A stretch of 64,000 nucleotides of DNA from Paenibacillus sp. RUD330 (GTDB lineage: Bacteria > Bacillota > Bacilli > Paenibacillales > Paenibacillaceae). Numbering within the stretch: the stretch's first letter is position 1; the number at the start of each line of letters is the position of its first letter. Below are positions 15,195-24,423 of the stretch, piece by piece. The stretch is from the NCBI RefSeq assembly GCF_002243345.2, contig NZ_CP022655.2, forward strand, positions 4,582,001 to 4,646,000, given 5' to 3'. A program made the translations under genes and the position numbers. The notes below the pieces were generated by a model. It worked only from the letters and a program-made list of their open reading frames with translations. It made no database searches and was not told the DNA's origin.

Positions 15195-17120
15195 ATGGCC
15201 AAACTGACCGAAATCTACCATATCTATTTCCGTTCCAAGCTGTTCAACGGCATCATCCTCGTTTTTTCCCTCGTCACGATCGTCACCTTCTGCTCGCTCG
15301 GAGCGCTAGTGTACAGCTATTCGCGGGACTCCGTGCTGGGCAAGGAGCGCGGGCTGCAGGCCGAGACGGCGGGCAGCGTCAGCCGATACCTGGACCAGCG
15401 GCTCGACCAGGCGCAGGACATCATGCTGACTCTCTATCAGAACCAGCCGGTGCTGAGCGATCTGCTCTACTGCCTCCGCTACGACTTTCCTTCCTATATC
15501 CAGAACCGGCTGAACCAATATATCGCCTCCGGCGGCTCGGAGGATCGCAACATCGAGACGTATGTCCGGGCCCAGATGAAGAAGAAGGACGACATCCGCC
15601 AGATCGCCTTGTACAGCCGCAGCCAGCGCTTCTTCTTCGTGTTCAACAGCAGCAACACGCAAGGGATCAGCTGGATCAGCCGCGACGGCGACGAGGTCCA
15701 GCGCGCCATCGACGCCATGAGGGGCAGCCGGACGGCAAGCTCCCGAACGGCCGGGCTGAATGCGGTGCTCGGTCTTGGCAGCGGCGATTATACGTTCACT
15801 TTCGATATCAACGATCCCGATACGCTGCAAAATGAAGGCGCCCTGCTCGTCACCTACAGCGCCGAGAGCATTCGAAGCCTGCTGCGCAGCGATCCCGGCA
15901 CCGCCATGGGCTCCCAGCTCGTCCTCTATCCGAACGGGCAGGTGCTGTTCGACTCCGCCGGCAAGTGGCAAGGCAGCTATCCGCACATGCAGCCGCTGCT
16001 GGCTTCCCAAGGGTACGCCAAGCTCGACCGGGCCTCCTATACGTCCGCCCTTTGGACACCGCGAAGCAATCTGTTCGTCGGAGCGATCGTGCCGGCCGCC
16101 GAGATGGAGCGGCAGTACAAGGGGCTCAAGCTCAAGCTTTTCACGCTGACCGCTCTCGGCATCCTCATCATGATCGGGCTCGCTTACGGAGCCGTCTACC
16201 GGCACGCGCGCCGCACAAGGATTCTCATCCGGGCGATGAAGCAGGCCAAGCAGGGCAATCTCTCGATTCGGGTGCCGGTGGGGAGCCAGGACGAGCTCGG
16301 CGAGATTTCCTCGACCTTCAACGGGATGCTGGAGGAGCTGCGCGCCTATATCGATCAGGTCTATGTGTCGGATGCCCGGCAAAAGCAGGCCGAGCTGATG
16401 GCGCTGCAGGCGCAGATCAACCCGCATTTTCTCTACAACACGCTGGAGGCGATCCGGATGCGCGCCATGATCCAGGGAGCCGACGACGTCGGCGAGATGA
16501 CGTTCGTGCTCGCCTCCCTCTTCCGTTATTCCGTGCGGCCCGAGACGATCGTCAAGCTGGAGGACGAGATGGCTTACTGCCGCCAATACCTGGAGCTGCA
16601 CCGCATCCGCCATCGGGACAAGCTCCACTATTCCATCGAGATCGAGGAAGGCCTTCGCGAAGCTCCGCTGCTGAAGCTCTGCCTGCAGCCGCTGGCGGAG
16701 AACGCCGTCGTGCACGGGTTCAACCCGAAGTCGCCGGATAACCGGATCGACATCTCCGCCCGGAAGGAAACGGCGAACGGCGAGCCGTGCCTGATCATCG
16801 AGGTGGAGGACAACGGCAAAGGCATGGAAATCGACCGGCTGCTCGCCATCCAGAAGCTGCTGGAGAGAAGATCGCACGGAGGCGCTGCGGGCTCCCCGCC
16901 TGCAGAGGGGGCTTCAACTGCCTCGGCTCCTGCAGGCAGCGGCCCGCCTGCCGGCTCTTCCATCGGGCTGCGCAACGTGAACGAGCGCATCCGCCTTCAA
17001 TTCGGGGACGCTTACGGCCTCAGCCTGGCCAGCCAAAAGAGCAGGGGCACGCGGATCACGCTCCGCCTGCCCCTCCATGCAAAGGAGGAAGATGATGTAC
17101 AACGTCTGGATCGTAGATGA
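15195..17120 (+). CDS. YesM-type sensor histidine kinase
   Basis: A 641-residue membrane kinase. Two helices (about 18-43 and 313-335) bracket a large extracellular sensor (~44-312, dCache-like). A HAMP domain (~336-390) and the His_kinase domain follow, with phospho-acceptor H411 in QINPHFLYNTLEAIR. A HATPase domain closes the protein (N box LAENAVVHGFNPK, G box VEDNGKGM). A Gly/Ala/Ser/Pro-rich insertion at ~566-594 splits the ATPase domain. It is followed with a 26-nt overlap by its response regulator and is divergent from the ABC transporter. That is the standard Paenibacillus arrangement for sensing an extracellular sugar and inducing its uptake. GGAGGG stands 8 nt before the ATG. Confidence 0.95.
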   Translation: MAKLTEIYHIYFRSKLFNGIILVFSLVTIVTFCSLGALVYSYSRDSVLGKERGLQAETAGSVSRYLDQRLDQAQDIMLTLYQNQPVLSDLLYCLRYDFPSYIQNRLNQYIASGGSEDRNIETYVRAQMKKKDDIRQIALYSRSQRFFFVFNSSNTQGISWISRDGDEVQRAIDAMRGSRTASSRTAGLNAVLGLGSGDYTFTFDINDPDTLQNEGALLVTYSAESIRSLLRSDPGTAMGSQLVLYPNGQVLFDSAGKWQGSYPHMQPLLASQGYAKLDRASYTSALWTPRSNLFVGAIVPAAEMERQYKGLKLKLFTLTALGILIMIGLAYGAVYRHARRTRILIRAMKQAKQGNLSIRVPVGSQDELGEISSTFNGMLEELRAYIDQVYVSDARQKQAELMALQAQINPHFLYNTLEAIRMRAMIQGADDVGEMTFVLASLFRYSVRPETIVKLEDEMAYCRQYLELHRIRHRDKLHYSIEIEEGLREAPLLKLCLQPLAENAVVHGFNPKSPDNRIDISARKETANGEPCLIIEVEDNGKGMEIDRLLAIQKLLERRSHGGAAGSPPAEGASTASAPAGSGPPAGSSIGLRNVNERIRLQFGDAYGLSLASQKSRGTRITLRLPLHAKEEDDVQRLDRR

Positions 17121-18702
17121 CGAGCCGTTCATCCTTGAAGGGCTCGCCCGCCTCGTCGACTGGCCTTCCCTGCAGCTGAGGCTGGCCGGGGAGTCCGAGG
17201 ACGGACTTCTGGCGCTCGAGGACATGAAGGCTTCCGAGGCGGCGGTCGATATTCTCATCACGGATATCTCCATGCCGGAGATGAACGGGCTTGAGCTCAT
17301 CCGAGCCTGCCGCAGCCGGAATCCGGCTCTGAAATGCATCATTCTGAGCGGCTACAGCGAATTCGACTATGTCCGGGAAGGCATGCGCCTGGGCATTGAA
17401 AACTACCTGCTCAAGCCGATCGACATGGCGGAGCTGGCTGAAACGCTGCGCGCCACGGTGGAGAAGCTGAACCGCGCCCGGATCGATGCGCTGACCGGCG
17501 AGCAGGTCGAGCTTGTCCGCGACAACATCATGTACCGCTGGATGAACGGCCGCATCAGCGCCGAGCAGTGGGAAGCGCGGGCCGAATTCCTTGGCCTCAA
17601 GCTGGACCGCCCTTACGTCATGGCGGCGGTTGCGGCATGGGATGCCGCGGCTGGAAATCCGGAGACAGGCTCAAGCGTTGCTGCCGGCTCGATGACGGAG
17701 GGCTCGTCCGCCGAGAGCATCCGTTTCGCCGCAGCTGCCTGGCTGACGCAGACCGGCGCGCCGCATCTATTGTTTCTCGACGACAACGACCGCCTCGTCG
17801 TCCTGCTCGGACTCCCGGATGCAAGTGCCGGAGCGTTGGAGCAAGCCCGCTCGCTGCTGCTGGCGCTCGGGAATGAACTGGAATCCCCGGTCGGCTGCTC
17901 GCTTCGAATCGGCGCGGGTACGGCAGAGCAAGGCTTTGATCAAGCCCCGCATTCCTACCGCAAGGCTCTGACCTCCCTCGGGTACGCTCTGCTTCACCCG
18001 GAGAAGATGCTTCTCGAATATGAAGAGATTGCAGCCGCTTCGGAGAAGTCGACTTCATTGCCGGCCAGTCCTGCCCTATCGGCAGAAACGTATGGGAGGC
18101 TGCTGCTGGCGCTGGACGAGGAGGCCTTGATGGCGAAAATCAGCCGGGATCTGGACGATCTCGCCGGCAGCTCCGGCGTCCGGCCCGAGGATGTCCGGCT
18201 CGGAGCAGCGGAGATGGTGCTGGAAATCAAGCGCCAGGTCGGAGACGCGCTTCAGCAGGGGGATCTCCCTCCCTTTCAGGGTGCCGCCGCCGACCTGTAC
18301 CGTTGCTCCTCCCTCGCGGAGCTCAAGGAGCAGGTGCGGAGAATCGCCCGGACCGCCTTGCAGGCGCTGGGGGCCAGGCAGGAGCAGAGTCCGGTCGTCC
18401 GCCAGATTATGGCCGAGATCCAGACTTCATATATGGACGATTATTCGCTCAAGACGCTAGGCGCCGCTTACCATATCAATCCGGTCTATCTCGGCCAGCT
18501 CATCCACAAAGAGACCGGCCACAGCTTCTCCGACTGCCTGCACCGGGTGCGGATCGACAAGGCGATGGAGCTGCTCCGCGGCACGGGGATGAAAACCCAT
18601 GACATCGCCAAAGCGGTCGGCTACTGGGATACGGCGCATTTTTACAAGCATTTCAAAAAGCTCGTCGGCGTTCCTCCTTCCCAATTCCGGCGGCTCGTGT
18701 AG
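17095..18702 (+). CDS. YesN-type response regulator with AraC DNA-binding domain
   Basis: A 535-residue regulator. The receiver domain (1-~120) has the acidic pocket VDDE, the phosphorylated D57 in ILITDISMPEMNG and the conserved Lys in NYLLKPID. A long linker domain (~130-420) follows, and the C-terminal ~100 residues are an AraC-type double HTH (YSLKTLGAAYHINPVYLGQL, then MKTHDIAKAVGYWDTAHFYKH). Three in-frame ATGs are possible; the one at 17095 sits 6 nt after AAAGGAGG and gives the family-typical MYNVWIVDDE start. It overlaps the kinase gene and is expected to bind the promoter region near 15000-15190. No clear terminator follows. Confidence 0.95.
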   Translation: MYNVWIVDDEPFILEGLARLVDWPSLQLRLAGESEDGLLALEDMKASEAAVDILITDISMPEMNGLELIRACRSRNPALKCIILSGYSEFDYVREGMRLGIENYLLKPIDMAELAETLRATVEKLNRARIDALTGEQVELVRDNIMYRWMNGRISAEQWEARAEFLGLKLDRPYVMAAVAAWDAAAGNPETGSSVAAGSMTEGSSAESIRFAAAAWLTQTGAPHLLFLDDNDRLVVLLGLPDASAGALEQARSLLLALGNELESPVGCSLRIGAGTAEQGFDQAPHSYRKALTSLGYALLHPEKMLLEYEEIAAASEKSTSLPASPALSAETYGRLLLALDEEALMAKISRDLDDLAGSSGVRPEDVRLGAAEMVLEIKRQVGDALQQGDLPPFQGAAADLYRCSSLAELKEQVRRIARTALQALGARQEQSPVVRQIMAEIQTSYMDDYSLKTLGAAYHINPVYLGQLIHKETGHSFSDCLHRVRIDKAMELLRGTGMKTHDIAKAVGYWDTAHFYKHFKKLVGVPPSQFRRLV

Positions 18703-18725
18703 GATTTCGGCGCTTGGCGGCGAAA

Positions 18726-18820
18726 AGGCAGTCGAGGGCTGGTTGCAATCGAGGGCTCGTTGCTGCCGATACCTGGTTGCAATCGAGGGTCGATAGCTGA
18801 TTGCAGTCGAGAGCTGGAAG
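18726..18820. repeat. Degenerate tandem units in the 3' region of the regulator gene
   Basis: Four imperfect copies of a (GG)TTGCA(A/G)TCGAGGGCT-like unit at irregular 17-30 nt spacing. The rest of the 18703-18956 gap shows nothing recognisable. Confidence 0.55.
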
Positions 18821-18956
18821 CTAGTGAAGGCGCGATGCAACTCCGGTCGGCTGCATCCCGTCTAGGGAGTATCGGCAGCTTGCTCTAGCAGAGAGAACCA
18901 AACTAGATGCCGAATTCAAATCCAATTGAACAGATGCGGGGGATGGAGGTTTGGTC

Positions 18957-19502
18957 ATGCATTCGGATGTCATTTTGCGGAAAATCGAAGACAGGGATCT
19001 GTTCCGCATCTGGGAGCTTGCTTACAAGGACGAGGCGCCGGAATGGAAGAAATGGGATGCGCCCTACTACGAACATAAGCCGATTCCCTATGAAGAGTTC
19101 CTGAGCGGGAAGGAAGCCTTCGCGCAAAACCGGTGGGTCGTCGAAACGGCCGGAACCGTCATCGGCACAGCCGGCTTCTACTGGGAGCATGAGCCTTCTC
19201 TATGGTCGGAAATGGGAATCGTCATCTACGAGCCTGCATATTGGAGCGGAGGCTGCGGCACCGAAGCCATTCGCCTGCTCATGAGAGAGATGTTCTCGTC
19301 AATGCCGCTCGTACGCGTGGGGTATACGACCTGGTCCGGCAACATGCGGATGATCCGGGTCGGAGAAAAGCTCGGCATGACGATGGAAGCCCGGCTGCGC
19401 AAATGCCGGTACTGGAACGGCGAGTATTACGACTCCATCCGGATGGGCATCCTGCGGGAAGAGTGGGAAGCCATGGAAGCCGCGGCAGCAGCGCGGACTT
19501 GA
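18957..19502 (+). CDS. GNAT-family N-acetyltransferase
   Basis: A 181-residue acetyltransferase of the RimJ/YkwB-like GNAT type. The start (HSDVILRKIEDRDLFRIWEL), central strand (VVETAGTVIGTAGFYWE), acetyl-CoA loop region (YWSGGCGTEAIRLLMREMF) and C-terminal strand (VGYTTWSGNMRMIRVGEKLG) match the fold. The frame opens with TTG at 18951, but GGAGG ends only 1 nt before it; the ATG at 18957 has 7-nt spacing and is chosen. Substrate unknown. A ~150-bp stretch without a gene separates it from csaA. Confidence 0.87.
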   Translation: MHSDVILRKIEDRDLFRIWELAYKDEAPEWKKWDAPYYEHKPIPYEEFLSGKEAFAQNRWVVETAGTVIGTAGFYWEHEPSLWSEMGIVIYEPAYWSGGCGTEAIRLLMREMFSSMPLVRVGYTTWSGNMRMIRVGEKLGMTMEARLRKCRYWNGEYYDSIRMGILREEWEAMEAAAAART

Positions 19503-19651
19503 GCGCGTGCGCCAAGAGCCGCTGATTCCAAAAAGCTCGGCCTGTCCGGCGCTGGACGGAGGGCAGATCGAAGAACGGACCGAGCTCGTCCTTCATCCGC
19601 TGCAGCCGGTTCGCCGCCGCATCGTACAAGAGATTCGAAGGAGGCTGAAGA

Positions 19652-19984
19652 ATGGAAGCTAGTTTGGAGGATTTTTTGAAGCTGGACATCCGCATCGGCA
19701 CGATCCGGACGGCGGAGCCTTTTCCCGAGGCGCGCAAGCCGGCGATCAAGCTGACCATTGATTTCGGGGAGCTCGGCCTCAAGCAGTCCTCGGCTCAGAT
19801 CACGAAGCGTTACGCTCCGGAGGAGCTGATCGGACGGCAAATCACCGCTGTCGTGAACTTCCCGCCGCGCCGCATCGCCGGCTACCGCTCCGAGGTGCTC
19901 GTGCTTGGCGGCTGTCCGGAAGATGGCGACGTCGTGCTGCTGCGTCCCGACAGCGATGTGCCTTGCGGCACTCCGATCGCTTAA
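19652..19984 (+). CDS. csaA: CsaA-type tRNA-binding protein / putative export chaperone
   Basis: A 110-residue, one-domain protein with the OB-fold tRNA-binding motif seen in CsaA and EMAP-II-like domains ([20 protein letters not shown], then [20 protein letters not shown]). The length equals that of Bacillus CsaA, which has been described as a secretion-related chaperone and tRNA-binding protein acting as a homodimer. AAGGAGG precedes the ATG at 6 nt. It appears monocistronic. Confidence 0.92.
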   Translation: MEASLEDFLKLDIRIGTIRTAEPFPEARKPAIKLTIDFGELGLKQSSAQITKRYAPEELIGRQITAVVNFPPRRIAGYRSEVLVLGGCPEDGDVVLLRPDSDVPCGTPIA

Positions 19985-20134
19985 AGGCCAGTTATAGAAG
20001 CTATGGAAGCGATCACGAAAGCTTCACCAAAACGATGGCAACTGAGAATCATAGAAGCTGCATGAACGACGGGCGAAGTCTGATTTCAGCATCATATGCA
20101 TCCCTAAATACAACCTATTCGGAGGCGCAACCTC

Positions 20135-20776
20135 ATGATCAAAGCTTTTTTGTTCGACATGGACGGTGTCATCATCGACAGCGAGCCGCTTCACTTCGAC
20201 GTGGACATCAGGGTGATGGCCTATCTTGGAGCGGAAATTACGCAGACGGAACTAGAACCCTACGTGGGGATGACCAATCCCGCCATGTGGGCGGCAATCA
20301 AGGAACAATACGGCTTCACCCATACGACCGAGGAGATCATCGCCTACCAGCTCAAGGACAAGCTTCAGGAGCTGGATAAGCTGGAGATCGAACCCATCGA
20401 AGGCATCCGCGAGCTGCTGGATGAGCTCAAGTCCCGCGGCATCGCAATCGGCTTGGCTTCTTCCTCCCCGCGCATTTTCATTGAAGCGGTTCTGGGCAAA
20501 TTCGGCCTCGCCGATTATTTCGGCTGCATCGTCAGCGGCGAGGAAGTCCCGCAGGGCAAGCCGGCTCCCGACGTCTACCTGGAAGCGGCAGCCGTGCTCG
20601 GCGTCCAGCCTGCCGACTGCGTCGTGCTGGAAGACTCGCGCAACGGCGTGAGAGCGGCCAAGTCCGCCGGCATGCGGGCGATCGGGTTCATCAATCCCAA
20701 CTCGGGCAATCAGGATCTGTCGGAGGCGGATTTCACGGTCGATCGGATCAGCGGCATCAAGCACTCGGAGCTTTAA
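20135..20776 (+). CDS. HAD-family phosphatase, beta-phosphoglucomutase-like
   Basis: A 213-residue HAD hydrolase. Motif I is FLFDMDGVIIDSEP with nucleophile D8 and acid/base D10. Motif II is IGLASSSPRIF, the Lys motif is QGKPAPDVYLEAA, and motif IV is VVLEDSRNGVRAA. A helical C1 cap lies between. The subgroup includes beta-phosphoglucomutase and small sugar-phosphate phosphatases; the substrate is uncertain. GGAGG precedes the ATG at 9 nt. The 183-nt compound repeat begins 14 nt after its stop and lies between the gene and its terminator. Confidence 0.92.
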   Translation: MIKAFLFDMDGVIIDSEPLHFDVDIRVMAYLGAEITQTELEPYVGMTNPAMWAAIKEQYGFTHTTEEIIAYQLKDKLQELDKLEIEPIEGIRELLDELKSRGIAIGLASSSPRIFIEAVLGKFGLADYFGCIVSGEEVPQGKPAPDVYLEAAAVLGVQPADCVVLEDSRNGVRAAKSAGMRAIGFINPNSGNQDLSEADFTVDRISGIKHSEL

Positions 20777-20790
20777 TGGAATCTCCTATG

Positions 20791-20973
20791 TACCGGACAT
20801 TGGTTCCGCTATTTTAGCCAATATGGCCTAAAAGCGGATTTATCGGACATTGGTTCCGCTATTCATCTGATTTAGCCTTGAATGGCGGATGAAACAGGCA
20901 AATAACGGATCGTATGTCCGATAAATCGAAAAAACCTGTCCGAGAGACCATTTAAAGGATCGTATGTCCGAAA
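20791..20973. repeat. Compound REP-like element, copy B
   Basis: Direct motif copies at 20791-20814 and 20840-20863, inverted copies at 20900-20923 and 20951-20973. The copy at 20900-20923 is identical base for base to the copy at 12614-12637 (24 of 24). Left copies have GTTCCGCT where right copies (reverse-complemented) have GATCCGTT, as in copy A. Total length is 183 nt in both elements although spacers differ, so these are two members of one dispersed family. Confidence 0.9.
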
Positions 20974-20986
20974 ACAGTAGAAATAG

Positions 20987-21029
20987 GATGTCCCAGGCTG
21001 TTGCAAGCAGACGGGACATCATTTTTTTT
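20987..21029 (+). terminator. Terminator downstream of the HAD gene and repeat
   Basis: Arms GATGTCCC and GGGACATC around a small internal GCTGTTGCAAGC structure, followed by eight T on the plus strand. Confidence 0.85.
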
Positions 21030-21159
21030 GATCTCAAGCGGCTCCCGCTCCAAAACGAGCAAGGCGCGGAAATCCGCTCTTCTGCATAACCCTTTCCAAG
21101 CGGGGAAGCAGGCGAGAGAATTGGTTTCGACTCACAAAAACACAGGCTTCCGGCATCGC

Positions 21160-21966
21160 CTATTCACGGCGGATTCCAAAGCAGCGCTCCAGAGCCTCCG
21201 CGTACTGCTCCTCATCAGCAGGCGTCTCTATCCGCACCGAATCGAGCTCGAAAATGCGGAATTCGCCCCCCAGCAGCGTGTTGCGGCCATGCGGAGTCCG
21301 AATCGAAGCCTTGTTCTCCTGGCGGAAGGGCGAGTCGGGAGCATGCTGGCACCAGAACGACGATGCGGCGAAGTCCATCGGCAGATGCGGATCCTCCGCA
21401 AAGCTATACACCCAGCTCCACTCGCCCCGCTTCCGCTCCCAGAGCATCCAGCCGTAGACCTCGTCCCGAGTGAAGCGGTAGGCTTCCGCGTCCTGCTCCT
21501 GCACGGTTCCTTCCTCGATGGTCAAAGGGTAGACCGGCGACCCGGCCCCGGCGCCGACATCGCACATGTACCGCCGCCCGTCCAGCGCGACCTGCAGGAT
21601 ATGGTGGCGACGCTTCGGAGGCAGCGGGCTCTCGTCCCGCCAGAAGCGGCCGAAGTAATTCGTCACCCGGAAGCCCAGCGCCTGCAGCAGAGCTCCGAAC
21701 AGCGCGTTCTGCTCGAAGCAGTAGCCGCCCCGCCGGCGCCGGACGATTTTGTCGTACAAATCTTGGATCGACAGAGAGATCGGGATGCCGCCCACGACAT
21801 CCAGCGTCTCGTAGGGAACCGTGTGGACATGGCATTTCTGAAGGGCAAAGAGCGTCTCGGCGGACGCCTCTCGCGCGCCCTCGTAACCGATCCGCTCCAG
21901 ATAGGCATCAATCATCGGCTCGGACAGGAATTCGGCATCCGGCAAAGGCAATGGCTGCAGGTTCAT
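21160..21966 (-). CDS. Arylamine N-acetyltransferase
   Basis: A 268-residue NAT. The catalytic Cys83 lies in RRRRGGYCFEQN, the histidine (H122) in RRHHILQV and the aspartate (D136) in MCDVGAGAG, the complete Cys-His-Asp triad. Such enzymes transfer acetyl from acetyl-CoA to arylamines or hydrazines. An upstream in-frame start (22005) would add 13 residues without a good ribosome binding site; ATG 21966 follows GCGAGGTG and begins with MNLQPLPLPDAEF, so I use it. The gene stands alone. Confidence 0.93.
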   Translation of the reverse strand: MNLQPLPLPDAEFLSEPMIDAYLERIGYEGAREASAETLFALQKCHVHTVPYETLDVVGGIPISLSIQDLYDKIVRRRRGGYCFEQNALFGALLQALGFRVTNYFGRFWRDESPLPPKRRHHILQVALDGRRYMCDVGAGAGSPVYPLTIEEGTVQEQDAEAYRFTRDEVYGWMLWERKRGEWSWVYSFAEDPHLPMDFAASSFWCQHAPDSPFRQENKASIRTPHGRNTLLGGEFRIFELDSVRIETPADEEQYAEALERCFGIRRE

Positions 21967-22055
21967 CGTCGGCACCTCGCTTCGGCGTTTTCCTAGTTGT
22001 ACCACACCTGGCGAGCTGGAGGAACCCCTCCATGCAGTCCGTAAAGCCCTATAAT

Positions 22056-23285
22056 CTATCCAAAAAACGCAGAGTTGTCGGTTTTGGCTTTGCGTTTATC
22101 GCTTGATGCGGCCATCTTCCTTTCAACTAGGCGAGCCAGCTTCAATGCGCCTTGATCGATATATTTCATATAATAATGCGACAAAACAAATAAGGGCGCC
22201 ATGGAAGCCATGAACGTCATTGCATAGGCCACATTGTAGCTGAAATGATGAATCCATTTACTGAACAGAAACGCCGAGAACGTAGTGAGAAAAGTGAAAT
22301 GAATGAGATAGAGGGAAAATGAAACCTTCCCTAAATAGGCAAACATTCTCCATCCGAACAAATGCTGTAGCGTCTTCAAACGAAGAAGGGCGAACAGGAT
22401 CAGGAAAGAACCCAGCGTTCGCGCAAGAAGCCGTGGATCGAGATTGAGTTGGATCCATTCATGGATATGTTGTGTCCACACTTGTATGGGTTCGTACATC
22501 GTGCCCATTAATGGAGTATAAGGCGCCGAGCCTAAGTAAATTCCCATGATAAGCGCAAGTACCGGCAGTATTTTACTTTGGACCCATCTGTGCTTGAGCA
22601 GATCGGCAAGCAACATTCCCCACAAAAAGGCGACAAAATAGGTTTGAATAAAAGCAAGGGACAGAACCGCATACACAATCCATCTTTTTTTCACTCGTCC
22701 AAATAAAGCAAGAAATCCGAAAATCAAAAAAGAACCTGCCAGCTCATAGCTCATGGTCCAAAGGACTGGATTGTAAGCATGCGCCTTGAACCGGAAAAAC
22801 GGATCGAAAATAGCGGCCTTGATGACGGTATATAGATTGGGATCTAAAGCGTAATAATCCTTTTTCATGTCCGTCCATGTTGTTTCCCATATTTCGTGGA
22901 GATGGAAGGCATTCATGACAAGGGCCAGATACACAAGGAATACCGATACTGCTGCCGGCACAGCAAGCCGAATGTACCTGCGTATGGCGCTGGATTGCAG
23001 CATCTTTAGAAAGGTCTCGCTATCGATTTCTTCAACCATTTTGACACTGAGCACATACCCGCTGAGCACAAAAAACAGGCAAACGGCAAATTGTCCGTTA
23101 AAAAATAAATTGATGGGAGAATGTCCGTACCAGACATCCCATTCAAAATGAGCCTGCTGCGGCTTTCCATTTAACGCAGCCGGATAAAAGACTTGGATAT
23201 AATGCGAAACAACGACGGCAAATGCCGCCAGTCCCCTGATGCCGTCTAAATACAATCGTTTGGTTTCAGATATCTCTTTGTTCAT
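22056..23285 (-). CDS. Acyltransferase family 3 membrane protein (OafA/YrhL-like)
   Basis: A 409-residue integral membrane O-acyltransferase. The N-terminal motif RLYLDGIRGLAAFAVVVSHY contains the conserved R-G and the histidine of the family, later FVLSGYVLS, with about ten hydrophobic helices and a basic C-terminal tail. Relatives acetylate peptidoglycan, teichoic acids or exopolysaccharides. The ATG at 23285 has GGGAG 5 nt upstream and is preferred over ATG 23303. The base composition is visibly AT-richer than in the flanking genes, suggesting transfer of the segment 22.0-24.4 kb. Confidence 0.9.
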   Translation of the reverse strand: MNKEISETKRLYLDGIRGLAAFAVVVSHYIQVFYPAALNGKPQQAHFEWDVWYGHSPINLFFNGQFAVCLFFVLSGYVLSVKMVEEIDSETFLKMLQSSAIRRYIRLAVPAAVSVFLVYLALVMNAFHLHEIWETTWTDMKKDYYALDPNLYTVIKAAIFDPFFRFKAHAYNPVLWTMSYELAGSFLIFGFLALFGRVKKRWIVYAVLSLAFIQTYFVAFLWGMLLADLLKHRWVQSKILPVLALIMGIYLGSAPYTPLMGTMYEPIQVWTQHIHEWIQLNLDPRLLARTLGSFLILFALLRLKTLQHLFGWRMFAYLGKVSFSLYLIHFTFLTTFSAFLFSKWIHHFSYNVAYAMTFMASMAPLFVLSHYYMKYIDQGALKLARLVERKMAASSDKRKAKTDNSAFFG

Positions 23286-23372
23286 TTTTCTCCCTTCTTT
23301 CATGAATCAAACTATTTTAACATGCAAATTGCGCGTGAGTCCTTTGATACTTTAGCGTCACAAAATAAAAAA

Positions 23373-23406
23373 CAATACAGATACAACTCGTGTTGTATCT
23401 GTATTG
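23373..23406 (-). terminator. Terminator of the broken secreted protein gene
   Basis: Perfect 16-bp stem CAATACAGATACAACt/gTTGTATCTGTATTG with a T-rich tail on the minus strand. Confidence 0.92.
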
Positions 23407-23438
23407 CAAAATCATAACGCTATTTTCTAACCTCTATT

Positions 23439-23884
23439 TCACCACTTAGTGTCAGAACTTTTAAGTACAATTTGTCCTTTTGGAAGACCTGATCCACCGT
23501 ATATAGTCACAGTATAAGTGCCAGAAGGAACAAGTGGATTACTATCATTATTAATAAATTCTTTTCCTGTGAATGGTTTCATTAAAGATAACTGTATTCT
23601 TGCTATTTTACTTCAACTCTAAATGATGCAGCTCCTGTATTTTTTGCATATAGCTTAATATTTGGAGCTCCGATTGTCACACTGAAGCTGTTTGTTGGGT
23701 CGGTTTTATTGCCCAGCAAATCCCAAGTAAGTGTATCCTTTATTGCATAGGGAGTAATTTCAATAGCCTTATTTCCTTCTTTGGATGCTGTATCCGCATT
23801 TGCCAAAACAGCGCTGGAGGCTCCAGTAATAAGTGAAATAGCCAAAGTAGTCGTACCCACAACCTTCAAAAATTTGTTTTCCAT
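23439..23884 (-). pseudogene. Small secreted protein gene with frameshifts
   Basis: From ATG 23884 (AAAGGATG upstream) a signal peptide (MENKFLKVVGTTTLAISLIT, Ala-rich cleavage site near 30) leads into a small beta-rich domain. The frame stops at 23603 right after FRVEVK. The text continues in another frame as NSKNTVIFNETI, then in a third as TGKEFINNDSNPLVPSGTYT, then VTIYGGSGLPKGQIVLKSSD, to a stop at 23439. Two indels restore one ~150-residue protein: two bases lost in the A run at ~23602, one C gained near 23568. Function unknown. It is AT-rich and may be foreign. Confidence 0.7.
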
Positions 23885-23904
23885 TAACTATCATCCTTTC
23901 AATT

Positions 23905-24138
23905 TTGTATTTAATAAAAATTTTATTATATGGTTATAACCTAAAAAATGGAATGATAAATAAGAACTATTTAATTTGGTACTTTTGGTTTATTTTTCTA
24001 GATAATAAATATGATCCACATAATTTCGTCATAAAATTAAGCGAACATTTATCACTGCATGACAGCGAAGAAATGTATTCAGGTTACTCAAAAGAGGCAG
24101 ATTGGGAAGCATACTTTAGCAACTCTCGGGAGATGTGA
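23905..24138 (+). other. Possible gene fragment in an AT-rich gap
   Basis: The 23885-24423 gap has one open frame whose second half looks protein-like (DPHNFVIKLSEHLSLHDSEE, then YSGYSKEADWEAYF), but the start region is low-complexity and lacks a clear ribosome binding site. Beyond its stop at 24138 the sequence up to the terminator at 24271 has no intact frame. It may be the remnant of a small gene; I cannot name a family. Confidence 0.25.
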
Positions 24139-24270
24139 TTGCAGAGTATAGATTTTTGATATGGAACCAGTTAAATCATTATAAATATAAAATCTACCAT
24201 AACTTCTTTTATTGGACATAGGAAGGGTCCGAATCATAAAGCTATTCCTGAGGGTATTAATCAAGGATAC

Positions 24271-24307
24271 GCAAAAAGAACATACGGAATTCGTATGTTC
24301 TTTTTGC
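24271..24307. terminator. Perfect bidirectional hairpin terminator
   Basis: Sixteen-base perfect arms (GCAAAAAGAACATACG / CGTATGTTCTTTTTGC) with a 5-nt loop. No intact gene ends here, in line with a lost upstream gene. Confidence 0.85.
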
Positions 24308-24423
24308 ATCTCTTTTTCTTGGGGTTCATATATGCCCGCCCTGGAACGGCCTTTCCATACCTGTACGGGTAGGCATCTTCTATAACGGCTCCTTGTTCAC
24401 GCGTCTCTTGCTCGAAAGGTCAG

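Noticed and set aside
19503-19651. Possible remnant gene between GNAT and csaA
   Set aside because: Some frames give protein-like text (for example LVLHPLQPVRRRIVQEIRRR) but there is no start, and I could not tie it to a family.
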